Below, piece after piece: positions 33,593 through 43,799 of a stretch of 64,000 nucleotides of DNA. The notes beneath the pieces are model-generated. The model did no database searches, was not told the origin of the DNA, and saw only the letters and a program-made list of their open reading frames with translations. Source of the DNA: Rhynchopus sp. YZ270_cl-10 (taxonomy: Eukaryota; Euglenozoa; Diplonemea; Diplonemida; Diplonemidae); the NCBI GenBank assembly GCA_964035575.1, contig OZ037872.1, positions 1,240,001-1,304,000 on the forward strand, read 5' to 3'. A program made the translations under genes and the position numbers. Positions within the stretch are counted from its first letter, which is position 1. Every line of letters begins with the position of its first letter.

Positions 33593-34123
33593 ATGACATC
33601 AGAAATGATATCAAAAGATCCACAATACTTCAAGCAATACTATCTCAACAATAGACACAAGATGATTGAATCGGCAAGAGAGTCATACAAGAGACAGAAA
33701 GATGCAATGACTCATTGTGCATTGTGTGATACGACTGTGAAGAAGCTTGGTTATACCAAACACTGCTTATCGAAGAAGCATGTGAAGAACAAGGGGAACT
33801 TGTCTGTGTCAGGAGGGGACGTAGAAGAAGATACTGACCCTGAAGACGCAGGAGACGTAGGAGATGAGATCATTGAAGGTGTGTATGAATCTGATAACGA
33901 CAAAACTGAAGAGGTTATTGAATCAGAAGACTCAGGAGACGCAGGAGGGGGAGGAGTGGTCAACGAGCCCGACCCGACAGCTGATGAAGACTCAATAGTA
34001 GACTCAGGAGCAGACACAGTCACTGACGTAGAAACGGTTGTGCGGTCAACAGACTCCAACATTCTCATGGAAGAGACAAAAGTGAGACTATTAATGACAA
34101 TCTCAATTCAACAAGTATCATAA
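33593..34123 (+). CDS. Virus-like fossil: small zinc-finger protein
   Basis: 176 residues from ATG. The N-terminal helix QYFKQYYLNNRHKMIESARE and the finger CALCDTTVKKLGYTKHCLSKKH are typical of small proteins of large eukaryotic DNA viruses, virophages and related Polinton-like elements. The rest is acidic low complexity (Asp/Glu/Gly/Ser). The frame looks whole but no other parts of a virus or element are present, apart from one fragment just downstream. AT richer than host genes. It is probably a remnant of the same kind of insertion as the fibre-like fossil between protease copies 3 and 4. Confidence 0.5.
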   Translation: MTSEMISKDPQYFKQYYLNNRHKMIESARESYKRQKDAMTHCALCDTTVKKLGYTKHCLSKKHVKNKGNLSVSGGDVEEDTDPEDAGDVGDEIIEGVYESDNDKTEEVIESEDSGDAGGGGVVNEPDPTADEDSIVDSGADTVTDVETVVRSTDSNILMEETKVRLLMTISIQQVS

Positions 34124-34159
34124 ACGATATACATCTAAATAGATGTGTAGATAGTAATA

Positions 34160-34340
34160 AAAAATGGTATTTGGTTATATACAAGCAGACAAAACAACAT
34201 CAATCCTACCAGACGACACTCCTAATGGTGTCATATTGCTATCACGGAGGATGGGAAGGTTGTGACGAAGCATATTGATGAACTAGTAACGCAGAGGGTC
34301 CCTGAAGCTTCGGCCACTAATTTCCAGGATGTTTGCGGGC
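34160..34340 (+). pseudogene. Fragment of a virus-like gene
   Basis: Short coding-like phrases (for example HIDELVTQRVPEAS) directly after the zinc-finger frame, with the same base composition. Broken and too short to classify. Followed by a GTTTGCGGGCACGCC hairpin region with no homology seen. Confidence 0.25.
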
Positions 34341-34523
34341 ACGCCCGCAAGCGTTTGCGACACCGAGGGTGTAATTTTTTCCCTCGAAAATGCGCTTGTA
34401 TGAATTTCCGGAGCGATCTGGAAAAATTCCGGGGTCGGACAATTTTTTTAGCGAAAAATGGATAACCTAAAAACCAGACCAAAATCGGGCTTTTCTATAC
34501 GGCTGGGCAGATTTTGGATGATA

Positions 34524-34602
34524 TATCAGTTTTTCGGGTTGAAGTTTTTCAGTTATCACACCGTACACGTTCACCCCAGCAGGCTAAACTTTACAACACG
34601 AG
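34524..34602 (+). promoter_or_regulatory. Truncated leader of protease copy 6
   Basis: Only the last 79 bases of the family leader remain, from ATATATCAGTTTTTCGGGTT to the ATG. The hairpins and spacer are absent, so this copy must use other upstream signals if expressed. Confidence 0.5.
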
Positions 34603-35748
34603 ATGCCGGGGAAAATGAACAGGAGGAGAACTGCCTTACAAGGGGATCGTTCCATCAGTCAGGGGATGCGTGCTGGCCTGTGCTTCGTTGTTGTTCTGGT
34701 ATTTGTACTTCTTTTCGTCTCATGGATGCCAAGTCGAAACAATACGAAAGTAACAGACACAACAATTGCCGCTGTGAATGCACTGATGAAGAGGCGCAGG
34801 GTGACCATCCTCGGCGGAGTAACACTTCAGTGGAAGCACCTTGAGGAGGAGGACAAGAGGAATGGTCGCAGCGGTGGTACCGGCGGACTCACTGACAAAG
34901 GAGCCAGCAGCTGCTCGAGGGCAACCTGCCTCGTGGATGGTGACACAATTCATGACAAGGGAGAGTTTAAACTCCAGGACAAGTTCAAGGAGTTTACCAA
35001 GAAGTATCCTGCGTGGGGAGATGCCGAGAAGTCGTACGTATTTTGGCGGGACTTTCCAGCAGTGGAGCATATCAGCGCTGACGACTTGATGGTTGCACGT
35101 GTGCAGGAATCCGGACTGTGCTACCTCCTGGCTCCTATCGTTCTGCAGCATTATCTCGTGACCTGTGGGAGCGGTGGCACTGAGCATCAGATGATTAACG
35201 CGGGGAAGTTTATTGCTGAGGAGTTCACCCCAGGACAGATCTTGGATCACCTGACGAAAGAGGACGGCGGCCCCTCACAGAGATTTGCAAAGCAGATCAT
35301 GGGGCTGCATTGGAATGAGCTGGAGATGGAGCACATCAGCAAGAACTTATTTTTACCTACAACAGAGCTTCTGGCTGCGACACTGAAGAAGTACGGCGTA
35401 GGGCTGGTGTCTTACATGCTCGCGGACAGCAACTTCAACGACGGGACGGACAAGTGCTCATACCTCGACGACGATTCCAAAGACAACGGAGGTGGTCACG
35501 CGATGGTGGTGGTCGGTCACCGGACTCACGCAGGACGCCACATATTTCTCTTGCAGAACTGGTGGAGAAACAAGCAGCTGATTGAGGTATCGGCAGAGTA
35601 CATGGTCAAATCACAGGCACAAGTGCACTTCGTGACAAAGAAATTGGAGCACATCCCGAAAACCTTTCCCACCATTGAAGCTTCATACGCTGTAACGTCC
35701 GTCGACAAAAGTGCCACCATGATGCCAGCAGGGATGTCAAGTGCATAG
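34603..35748 (+). CDS. Papain-like cysteine protease, membrane-anchored, copy 6
   Basis: 381 residues, the longest. MPGKMNRRRTALQGDRS start, intact transmembrane segment, catalytic Gln, Cys, His and Asn in place. The loop is a fourth variant, NELEMEHISKNLFLPTTELL, intermediate between copies 1 and 4. The C-terminal third (VKSQAQVHF) agrees with copies 3 and 5. The upstream leader is cut short by foreign DNA that includes the virus-like zinc-finger fossil. Confidence 0.75.
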   Translation: MPGKMNRRRTALQGDRSISQGMRAGLCFVVVLVFVLLFVSWMPSRNNTKVTDTTIAAVNALMKRRRVTILGGVTLQWKHLEEEDKRNGRSGGTGGLTDKGASSCSRATCLVDGDTIHDKGEFKLQDKFKEFTKKYPAWGDAEKSYVFWRDFPAVEHISADDLMVARVQESGLCYLLAPIVLQHYLVTCGSGGTEHQMINAGKFIAEEFTPGQILDHLTKEDGGPSQRFAKQIMGLHWNELEMEHISKNLFLPTTELLAATLKKYGVGLVSYMLADSNFNDGTDKCSYLDDDSKDNGGGHAMVVVGHRTHAGRHIFLLQNWWRNKQLIEVSAEYMVKSQAQVHFVTKKLEHIPKTFPTIEASYAVTSVDKSATMMPAGMSSA

Positions 35749-35949
35749 TTTCACATCGTTATGCACAAACGTTAGAGCAACGTCAGCTAAATCTCATATC
35801 ATCATGACCGGAGGAATGGATCCAGCGTTTCGCACTTTTGCAACTCGCATTGTATGGGGTTTCCTGTTCATGGCCTATTCCTATTAATTGCAAAGGAATA
35901 TCATGATGAAGTTCTAATTTTTGAAAGTATGTGCCCATAAATCTATGTT

Positions 35950-36087
35950 GGTGTGGCTGACGACCCCAAAATAGCAGAAAGTAGCAGAAAGTAGTACAAA
36001 ATAGCACCTCCTTCAGCCGCGCTAAAAAGTCCAGATGCCCAGAATAGCAGAAAATAGAAGAAAATAGCACCCCCTTTCAGCCACACC
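35950..36087. mobile_element. Short GGTGTGGCTGA element, copy 6
   Basis: Shortest copy: two decamers on the left, one and a half on the right. Confidence 0.65.
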
Positions 36088-36129
36088 AATTATGTTCTCA
36101 TTTTTTTTTTTTTTTTTTTGCGTTGAGCT

Positions 36130-36959
36130 CAGGGCTATTTCTAAAAACCTGTCCCTGTCCCTGATTTTTGGAAAATGAAAGTTGCCAAAAAATTTGCACG
36201 GGGCTTATATACAGCCAAAAAATTTGCACGTACTACAGTACTTACCAAGAGAGGGGGGGCTTGAAGAAAGTTGCCGATTTTTTTTGTGTTGAAAAGTTTT
36301 CTTCCAGATTGTGCAAATAACGGGGGTTTTGGTGTATTCTGAAAAATCCTAGCGGGCGCACCAGGACGTGTGCCGGAGGCGCTGTGAGGGGGTTTCTTAG
36401 AAAACTTGTTCTCTACACTAGCATCACACTGGCACCGTACTCATTTTAACAAAAACCAAGAACTTGCCCAATTCTGCAAATTGACCCCACCACAGAACGG
36501 ACGGATTCTGGAAATGCAAATGCCGGTGTTTTCGCGCATTTTCATGTTTCAGCATCTGGGGGAGAAAATCTGGGTTGTGGGATTTACCTTGGCCCCACTC
36601 ATTTTGACCAAAACCAAGAACTTGGCCATTTCGGCAAATTGACCCCACCACAGTGCGGACAGATTCCGGAAATGCCAATCGCGGTATGTTTTGGGGCTGA
36701 AAAATTTTCAGGGTAAAATTTTTTTGAGCAGCATTTTTTGGCCGAAAATGGGCTCCACGTATTAGTGACCGGGCTCATATTTTCAAAAAAAATTAAGTGG
36801 TCAAAAAATTGTCCAATTTTCGAGATTGACCCCACCACTGCGCGGGTGAATCCCAAAAATGCAAATAAGGACGTTTTTGGCACAAAATAAATCTGCCAAA
36901 AATTTTGTGTCCCGGATTGGATTTTGGGCCCCCGGACCCCATATTTAGAAATAGCCCTG
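36130..36959. mobile_element. Non-autonomous hAT element with 8-bp target duplication
   Basis: Ends CAGGGCTATTTCTAAA and its exact inverse, flanked by GTTGAGCT at 36122-36129 and 36960-36967. Removing it restores GCGTTGAGCTGGGAAAACTG as found uninterrupted at 21379 and 32012. The inside has three diverged repeats around ATTGACCCCACCACNGNRCGG and no ORF. A TIR starting CAGGG with an 8-bp duplication is diagnostic of hAT. Confidence 0.9.
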
Positions 36960-37479
36960 GTTGAGCTGGGAAAACTGACTCCCCCCCCCTAGGCATACAT
37001 GTCATGCGAAGAGATTCTTCGTATTCTTCGTATTTTCAAAAATCCCAAAAATTCTTCGTATTTTCTTCGTATTTTCTTCGCATATTCTTCGCCTACTTCG
37101 CATTCTTCGCATATTCTTCGCATTTTCCAATATGCGAAGAATATGCGAAGAATGCGAAGTGCATATTCCGTGCACACCTCTTCCTCTTTTTTTCTGTGAT
37201 TTATGCCCCACCTTACTATTTTTGTTTTTAAAACGCTGACGAGAAAAACACAATACACACGAGTTTTTTTTATACAAATATTTTTTTTTGAAGAAAAACT
37301 TTTAAAAGGAAGGGGGGAAAAAAAAAAACGCTGACGAGAAAAACACAATACACACGTGGTTTGTTTGTTTTTTTAGCCTATTTGCTCCCAAAAGAACTTC
37401 GAAGTACTTTTCAACATCAAACATGTCAAAGATGATCAAACGATGAGGAAAGTGATGCAAAATAGAGGGTGAAAAAAGA

Positions 37480-39890
37480 CTAGATCATGTCCATGTCCTC
37501 AAGAACTGTATCAGTTTCGTCATCGGAATCGACATCCTCGAGGAGTTCCATGTTAGGAAAGTACTTCACCGCTTCCGTTGCGTCCAGGATGTTCAAAAGC
37601 CCTGCATTTTTTCTTAGGTGAAATTTCTCAATAATTTTTTCTTTGTTCGCGTTAACACCCCTTTTGTTTTTTTGGCTGTTCAACGTTGAAAAAGCTGCGT
37701 CGACGCTAGTCACCGAAATAGGGGCGGATAACCAAGAAACCACATAAGGCGCCAGATTTGGAAAAGTCCTCTGTCCATATCCCATTTCCTCCTTAACCCC
37801 CGTTCCCTTCCATTTATCCCCTTTCCCCCCCCAAAAATGAAAAACGTCTTCATCTTGCAAAGCTCTCGCTGGGCACTTCGAGTACTGGACAAGCTCGTTC
37901 CAGATCTCGGGGTTCTCAAGTTGCGGGAACAAATCTGTCCACGCACTCTTGGTGGCATCATTGGGCATATGCCCGTCGTCAATGTCCCCGGCAAGCAACG
38001 CCTGGGGGTTCAGGAACACGAGCATCTCGAATCGTTCTCTAGAGTCCCAGTCGTTCCAACATCTGTTGATGCAATGACGAATCCCCTCTTCATACGACTC
38101 GTTCGTCACAACGACCTCGATCTCTCCCATCCAGTAGCAGCCTGCCTTCCTTGTCCCAGGGTTCTGGATCGACGAGATGAAGGGCAGGAGGGGCTCAACC
38201 TCGTTTGCAAACTCCCTAACCTGTAAATAGGTTAGGTGCACTGTGTAAACATATCTAAACATACCTCCTCCATCATCGTGTTCCATTCTCCTTTCTTCAC
38301 CAGGTCTGCAAGGAGAAGCACCGTCTGCGGCTTCTTTTTGCGCCCCGTTTCAGCGTGCAGAAATCCAGGGATGCTGTCTTTTCTGTCCCGAAGGTGCACA
38401 GCGACTTCCACCATTGCCAGCCATCGGGTGTCACTGGTGAGGGGGGGGGTGCGGGGGGTTGCGACTTCCATGTTCGCCGTATCGACGTCGATGTGCTCTG
38501 CCACGAACTCTTTCCCTTTTGCCAACAGCATCTCCGCGGTGTCATCCACATGAGCGTTCGGCAGCAAGCGACTCAGCCCCCTAAGACTCTTTTTGTCAAG
38601 CGCAGCCTGTACCCGTATGCGGAGGTCCTCCAAATTATCAGTTGCGGTGCGGGACTGGTCATGGTGCGCCTTCTGCAGTGCCTTCCATCTTCTTCTTCTG
38701 CTTTTGCATGCCATACATTGCGAGAAAAGTGTATTTATCTGATAGGCTGAAGGGTACTTTGCCTTCAGGTAAACGCGCAAAGCAGCGTTCAACACATGCC
38801 CAAAGCACCAGATGACATCTCCCTCTCCCGACAATCCTGCCACGTTGACCGACCCTCTATCCGCCACGACGGTAGTCTTCAACAGGAGAAATCGCTCTCG
38901 TACAAGGGCTATAGCGTTCGTTACATCTTCTGCGGTGTGGCAGTTCCCGTCATCTCGGATGTCCGAGTGGAGGAGAACTAACTGCCCGGAAACAACTGCT
39001 GCTATCGTCAAAATGGCAAAGCCCAAATGTCGTAGCCCCGTGCCGTCAATTGCGAGAGGGATCGGCCTCCCCCTCACGATCTCGATGATTGCTTGTTCTG
39101 TAGCCTCCAGAAACTCTGAAGACTTACCCAAAAGAGCCTTCGGTTCTGGAATCTTCCCCACAAACATCTTGATTGGAATTCCAAGAATTCCTGCCTGTGT
39201 CGGCGTCACCCCACTACAACACAATGCGAGTGCCCAAGCCATGATGAAAGCTGTACTGATCACCGGTAGAACGGACTGGCGGCCGGGGGCTGCGGCGGGG
39301 GCTGACGTGGACGTTGCTTTAGGAGTCTCCACTTGCGCGATATGTTTTTTGTTTTGGCAGTGACTTTTGATTTGAATTGATTCACCGTGCTTCACTCTCT
39401 CTTTGCACTTCGTGCAATAGAGGCACTCGTCCTCTTCACGCCTTCCCTCTTTCATCGCAGCTCTCTTCTGCTCGAAGGGAAGAGTGCCGACTTCCCGGAC
39501 TTCAAAGTCCTTGGCAGCCACCCCGTCAAATTTTTTAAAGGCGGTTAGCCTTGTCTCGGCGGTTGCCATGGGGGCGGGGCGCTTGCCGTCCTCTTTTTTA
39601 AGCGCCGCCCTCAGGGCTATGGTTTCCGCTCTCTTCTCCGCTGGCGTCATGTCCCCCTCGTTGCCATCGTCAGCGGTGTTTTTCGCCTTCTTAGGCGCAG
39701 CCTTCTTCGCCGTCGCCTTCTTAGGCGCAACCTTCTTCGCCGGCTTCGTCTTCTTCTTAGCAGGCCTGTTAGACTCGTCTGAGCTTGCCTCACCGGAGCT
39801 TGCACGGCCTCTCTTTTTCGGCATCTTTTCTTTGACTAAAAAACCCTCCCACTGAAGTGTGCTGGTGGGTGTGACAGGGACGTTTTTCAT
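37480..39890 (-). CDS. hAT-family transposase (2 exons)
   Basis: Exon 1 is 39890-38265, exon 2 is 38220-37480; the 44-base intron is GTATGT..TTACAG in phase 0, giving 788 residues. Order: basic Lys/Ala-rich N-tail with nuclear signals (about 23-70); BED-like zinc finger (YCTKCKE...KSHCQNKKH, about 155-182); RNase H-like core with first Asp in LAIDGTGLRHL (about 281), second Asp in TVVADRGS (about 343), then CFGHVLNAALR and SDTRWLAM (about 488); and the hAT C-terminal dimerisation region FPNLAPYVVSWLSAPISVTS (about 690-722). It probably excises and inserts DNA with CAGGG or TAGG ends. No break is seen, so it may be active. A downstream Met (MPKKRG, residue 23) is an alternative start. Confidence 0.8.
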
Positions 39891-39982
39891 TTTTTTAGGG
39901 GGAAAGGATTACAAAACAAAAAAGGGAAGGCTCGTTTTTTTTATTTTATGTTTTCCGAATTGGCATTTATTGTTACAACATG

Positions 39983-40330
39983 ATGTGATGCAAAATAGAG
40001 GGTGAAAAAAGACTAGATCATGGCCATGTCCTCAAGAACTGTATCAGTTTGCGTGGACGTTGCTTTAGGAGTCTACACTTGTGCGACATGCTTTTTGTTA
40101 AGGCAGTGACTTTTGACTTGACTTGATTCATTGTGCTTCACTCTCTCTCTGCACTTTGTGCAATACAGGCATTCGTCGTCTTCACGTCTTCTCTCTGTGA
40201 TCGCAGTTTGCTTCTTGCTGCTTCCTTGTCGAACTTTTTGAAGACGGTGAGTCTTTTCTGGGCGGTGGACATGGAGGTACGGCGCTTGGCATCCTCTTTT
40301 TTAAGGGTTGCGGGCTTTAAGGGAACGGGC
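39983..40330 (-). pseudogene. Internally deleted second copy of the transposase gene
   Basis: The segment joins sequence matching the transposase 3' end (AATAGAGGGTGAAAAAAGAC) directly to sequence matching about 39305-39600, the region around the zinc finger. About 1.8 kb of the middle is missing and point differences are common. It lies between the intact gene and the right arm, so the 5.8-kb element seems to hold parts of two related elements. Confidence 0.65.
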
Positions 40331-40463
40331 TAAAAGCAACAATACTCGTTTTTCTCGTCAGCGCTTTAAAAAAAAAAAAGAAAAATGAATTTGAAATATT
40401 TTAATTACCCAAGCAGTATTCGCCAGATCAGCGTTTTTTTTTTTTTATTTATACAATAAGGTG

Positions 40464-42432
40464 CAGGGCTATCGGTAAGAGATATGAAATATGATCGCCT
40501 TTTTTAAATTTTTTTTTTTTTTTTTTTTTTTTTTACCAGGCCAAATATGATCAGAGATGCCCCGCCAACGTGCGGAGCCGAAAGCTCGGAATGGGTTTAC
40601 CAGGCCACATATGAACGGAGATGCCCCGCCAACGTGCGGAGCCGAAAGCTCGGAATGGGTTTTTGCCGCTGTACACTGTAGTATACTACCTGAACTGAGT
40701 ATGTGTATATGTCCGAGCCTCGACCAACACGGACATATGCACGGGGGGGCGTAGGTATTTGGTGTTGTTCATTTACCCTACCACTTTCCGCAATCGATCC
40801 GGAAATGCAATTGGGCTCAATTTCGGGTATTTTAGGATGACGACAAAAGTGGGCGTACCCCCTTGTTTAAAGTTTAATGTACACCTTCAAAATTTTTTCC
40901 GCTCGCTACGCTCGCGGAGGTACACCTTCAATTTTTCCCCCGCTCGCTTCGCTCGCGGAAGTACACCTTAAAAATTTTCCGCTCGCTACGCTCGCGGAGG
41001 TACACCTTAAAATATTTTCCCGCTCGCTGCGTTCGCGGCGGTACACCTTCAAAAAATTTTCCGCTCGCTACGCTCGCGGAAGTACACCTTAAAAAATTTC
41101 CGCTCGCTACGCTCGCGGAGGTACACCTTAAATATTTTCCCGCTCGCTGCGCTCGCGGAGGTACACCTTCAATTTTTTTCCCGCTCGCTTCGCTCGCGGA
41201 AGTACACCTTAAAAAATTTCCGCTCGCTACGCTCGCGGAGGTACACCTTAAATATTTTCCCGCTCGCTGCGCTCGCGGAGGTACACCTTCAATTTTTTTC
41301 CCGCTCGCTTCGCTCGCGGAAGTACACCTTAAAAAATTTCCGCTCGCTACGCTCGCGGAGGTACACCTTAAATATTTTCCCGCTCGCTGCGTTCGCGGAG
41401 GTACACCTTCAATTTTTTTCCCGCTCGCTGCGCTCGCGGAAGTACACCTGAAAAATTTTCCGCTCGCTACGCTCGCGGAGGTACACCTTAAACTTTAAAT
41501 TTTTGTTAACCCCTTACCCCAAGCCGTTTTTTGGACCCACTCAGAGATTACGCTCCACGTGTGGAACGTATGGAAATCCATACGTGAATTGTTTTTGAAA
41601 AGGTGGAATCCATACGTGTCCATACTTAGGTAATTTGGGTTTTGGATTGGGGCTGGGGTGGGGTAGGTGAGGGTGAGGGGTGGGGCTCCGCCCCCACCTC
41701 TCACCTACCCCCTACAGAATCCTATTTGTAGGAGACAATTTTCTATTTTACCGGAAAAGGAGCATGCAGCATGGTGAAAGAAAAAAAGTAGCGTACCGTG
41801 CGCCTGCGGCGCTAGATTGCAGTACACCCTTCCCATGACATAATATGCAATTTTAATCGCGATTTTTAGAAATGTTGCATACCGTGGCTTCGCCAGTGCC
41901 ATGACTGATGATTTCTCCAGTTCTTCGAACTTTCACAGCCCTTCTCAACTAACTTTGCCAGGGAGAGCGCGCGCGAAGCGCGAATTGTTTTTGCTTAGAA
42001 TTGTACGTGTTGGAAATCCATACGTACTTTTTTTTATTTTTGGGGGAGCTGCGTAATCCCTGGACCCACTTTTGAGTTTTGGTTTTTGGGACTTTCCAAC
42101 CGGTAAAGGGACCCCAGATGCAAATGTTTGATCGTACCTGGCCGCAATTGAAAGATTTTGAACACGGCTTTCAATTCCATTTTTTAAGTACCTATCCCCC
42201 CCGTGGATATGTCCGGACCCATTTTGATGTGTTTTTGCCCGGCACTTTCCTGAAAATTTTCCGGACATATCCACATATGAGGGGAGATGCCCCGCCAACG
42301 TGCGGGGCCGAAAGCTCGGAATGGGTTTTTGCCCGTAAACTCGTGTTTTTTTTTTTTTTTTTGAAATATGATTTTGAAATATGAAATATGATATATGATG
42401 CCCCCCAAAACCCCTTCTTACCGATAGCCCTG
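40464..42432. mobile_element. 2-kb non-autonomous hAT-like element
   Basis: Ends CAGGGCTATCGGTAAGA and inverse, flanked by AATAAGGTG on both sides (40455-40463 and 42433-42441). It is inserted in the right arm of the 5.8-kb element. Contents: poly-T; three copies of a GCCAACGTGCGGAGCCGAAA segment (about 40565, 40628 and 42295); a 40-bp minisatellite; and a part (about 41786-41900) related to the element at 2764-3588. No coding region. Confidence 0.8.
40891..41500. repeat. 40-bp minisatellite, about 15 units
   Basis: Each unit has CCGCTCGCTNCGCTCGCGG followed by A[G]GTACACCTT and an A/T spacer. The GC part is nearly self-complementary and can form a stem. Units alternate between TAC, TTC and TGC centres, pointing to higher-order (two- or three-unit) duplication. 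Confidence 0.85.
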
Positions 42433-42770
42433 AATAAGGTGGGGCAAAATATCACAGAAAAAAGAGGAAGAGCTGTTATGGAGGAGCACAAAAAAGAGCA
42501 AAACAGACAAACGAATATAGTAAATTATTTTCCAAACGTATTGCATACTCGTTGAACGGCGTGAAGAAAAGAAAAATGCAACTTATTTCCCAGTGCGATC
42601 ATCTGCACCTTAGCACTTTCGATCCCTTTGTGGGCAAAGTATTGGTAGAAAAAAATTCTTCGCATTTTCTTCGCATATTCTTCGCATTTTCCGAATGCGA
42701 AGAATATGCGAAGAGGAATACGAAGAAAATACGAAGAATACGAAGAATCTCTTCGCATGACATCTATGCC

Positions 42771-43751
42771 TAGGGGGTATCTTAAGCTGTCAAAAAACGT
42801 GAAGTAGGCAATAAATTGGGAAACTCCCCCTGAGGTCAAAAAAACCACACCATAGGCCCATTTGGACCCCAAAAATCGAATTCCGCCCGGTTTTGAGCAC
42901 TTTTGACCACTTCTGAGCGACTTTTTTGCATTTTTTAAAAAGTGACCACCAACTTGTACCTGCCCACCCCCCGGTCACTGTACTCGATATGCAATTTTTC
43001 CGATTTTGATCTTCAGAACCTCAGAAGTCCCCGAAAACCATACCAAACCACCTAGGGGACCCAAAAAACGCACCAGCGCCCCAGTTTTGACACAGAAACA
43101 CTCAGATGATGCCTGAAATGCAATTTTAAAAAAGCGCCTACAGTACTTGTACCTGCCCACCCCCCGTAGGTAGAGCAACTCACATATCCATCACGCCTCA
43201 GTGTGAGCCAGGGGCCAGAAAAGCCCCCAAAGCCACATATTTCCACCCCAGAACCTATCCCGAGGGGTACCCAGGTGGTTTCGGGGTGTTTAGAGGGACT
43301 TGGTGGAACTTAGAACCATGTTTCAAAAAGTGTCCAGGAACTCGTACCAAGGGCTTGCCCTCCCAAGGGACCACGTCCTTGTACCCTTTTTGAAACATGG
43401 TTCTAAGTTCCACCAAGTCCCTCTAAACACCCCGAAACCACCTGGGTACCCCTCGGGATAGGTTCTGGGGTGGAAATATGTGGCTTTGGGGGCTTTTCTG
43501 GCCCCTGGCTAACACTGAGGCTGATGGATATGTGAGTTGCTCTATCTACGGGGGGTGGGCAGGTACAAGTTGGTGGTCACTTTTTAAAAAATGCAAAAAA
43601 GTCGGTCAGAAGTGGTCAAAAGTGCTCAAAACCGGGCGGAATTCGATTTTTGGGGTCCCAAGGGACATATTTTCTGGTTTGGTGCCTTTTTTGGCACCCA
43701 GGCGAAAAAGTTCGATTTTTTGGCCATTTCACCCCCTTAAGATACCCCCTA
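42771..43751. mobile_element. Foldback element, TAGGGGGTATCTTAAG ends
   Basis: Perfect 16-base terminal inverted repeat. Most of the interior is also inverted: 42865-42975 pairs with 43554-43660 and 43160-43370 with 43375-43560, leaving one unpaired stretch on the left. The TA at 42771-42772 is shared with the end of the 5.8-kb element. ACTCCCCCCCCC stands to the left of the 5.8-kb element (36978) and to the right of this one (43751), so the pair sits in one former C-tract site. Confidence 0.75.
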
Positions 43752-43799
43752 CTCCCCCCCCCCCAAAAAACTGAAAAACCGGATTCCTGGATAAGACAC

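Larger units (their letters stand above)
36990..42772. mobile_element. 5.8-kb TIR transposon carrying a hAT-type transposase
   Basis: The ends are a 48-base inverted repeat with one mismatch, starting TAGGCATA, then ATGTCATGCGAAGAGATTCT and GAATACGAAG-type repeats. A further inverted match (TTCCTCTTTTT..TGCCCCACCTTA) lies at 37166-37220 and 42434-42475. It contains the transposase gene, a partial second copy of it, and a 2-kb insertion in the right arm. Target duplication is uncertain because the ends are palindromic (CCTAGG) and the site is a C tract: TA, CTAG, or C-run slippage are all possible. Confidence 0.65.

Noticed and set aside
40891-41500. CRISPR-like array
   Set aside because: Spacers between the 'repeats' are nearly constant A/T segments, so it is a minisatellite in a transposon.
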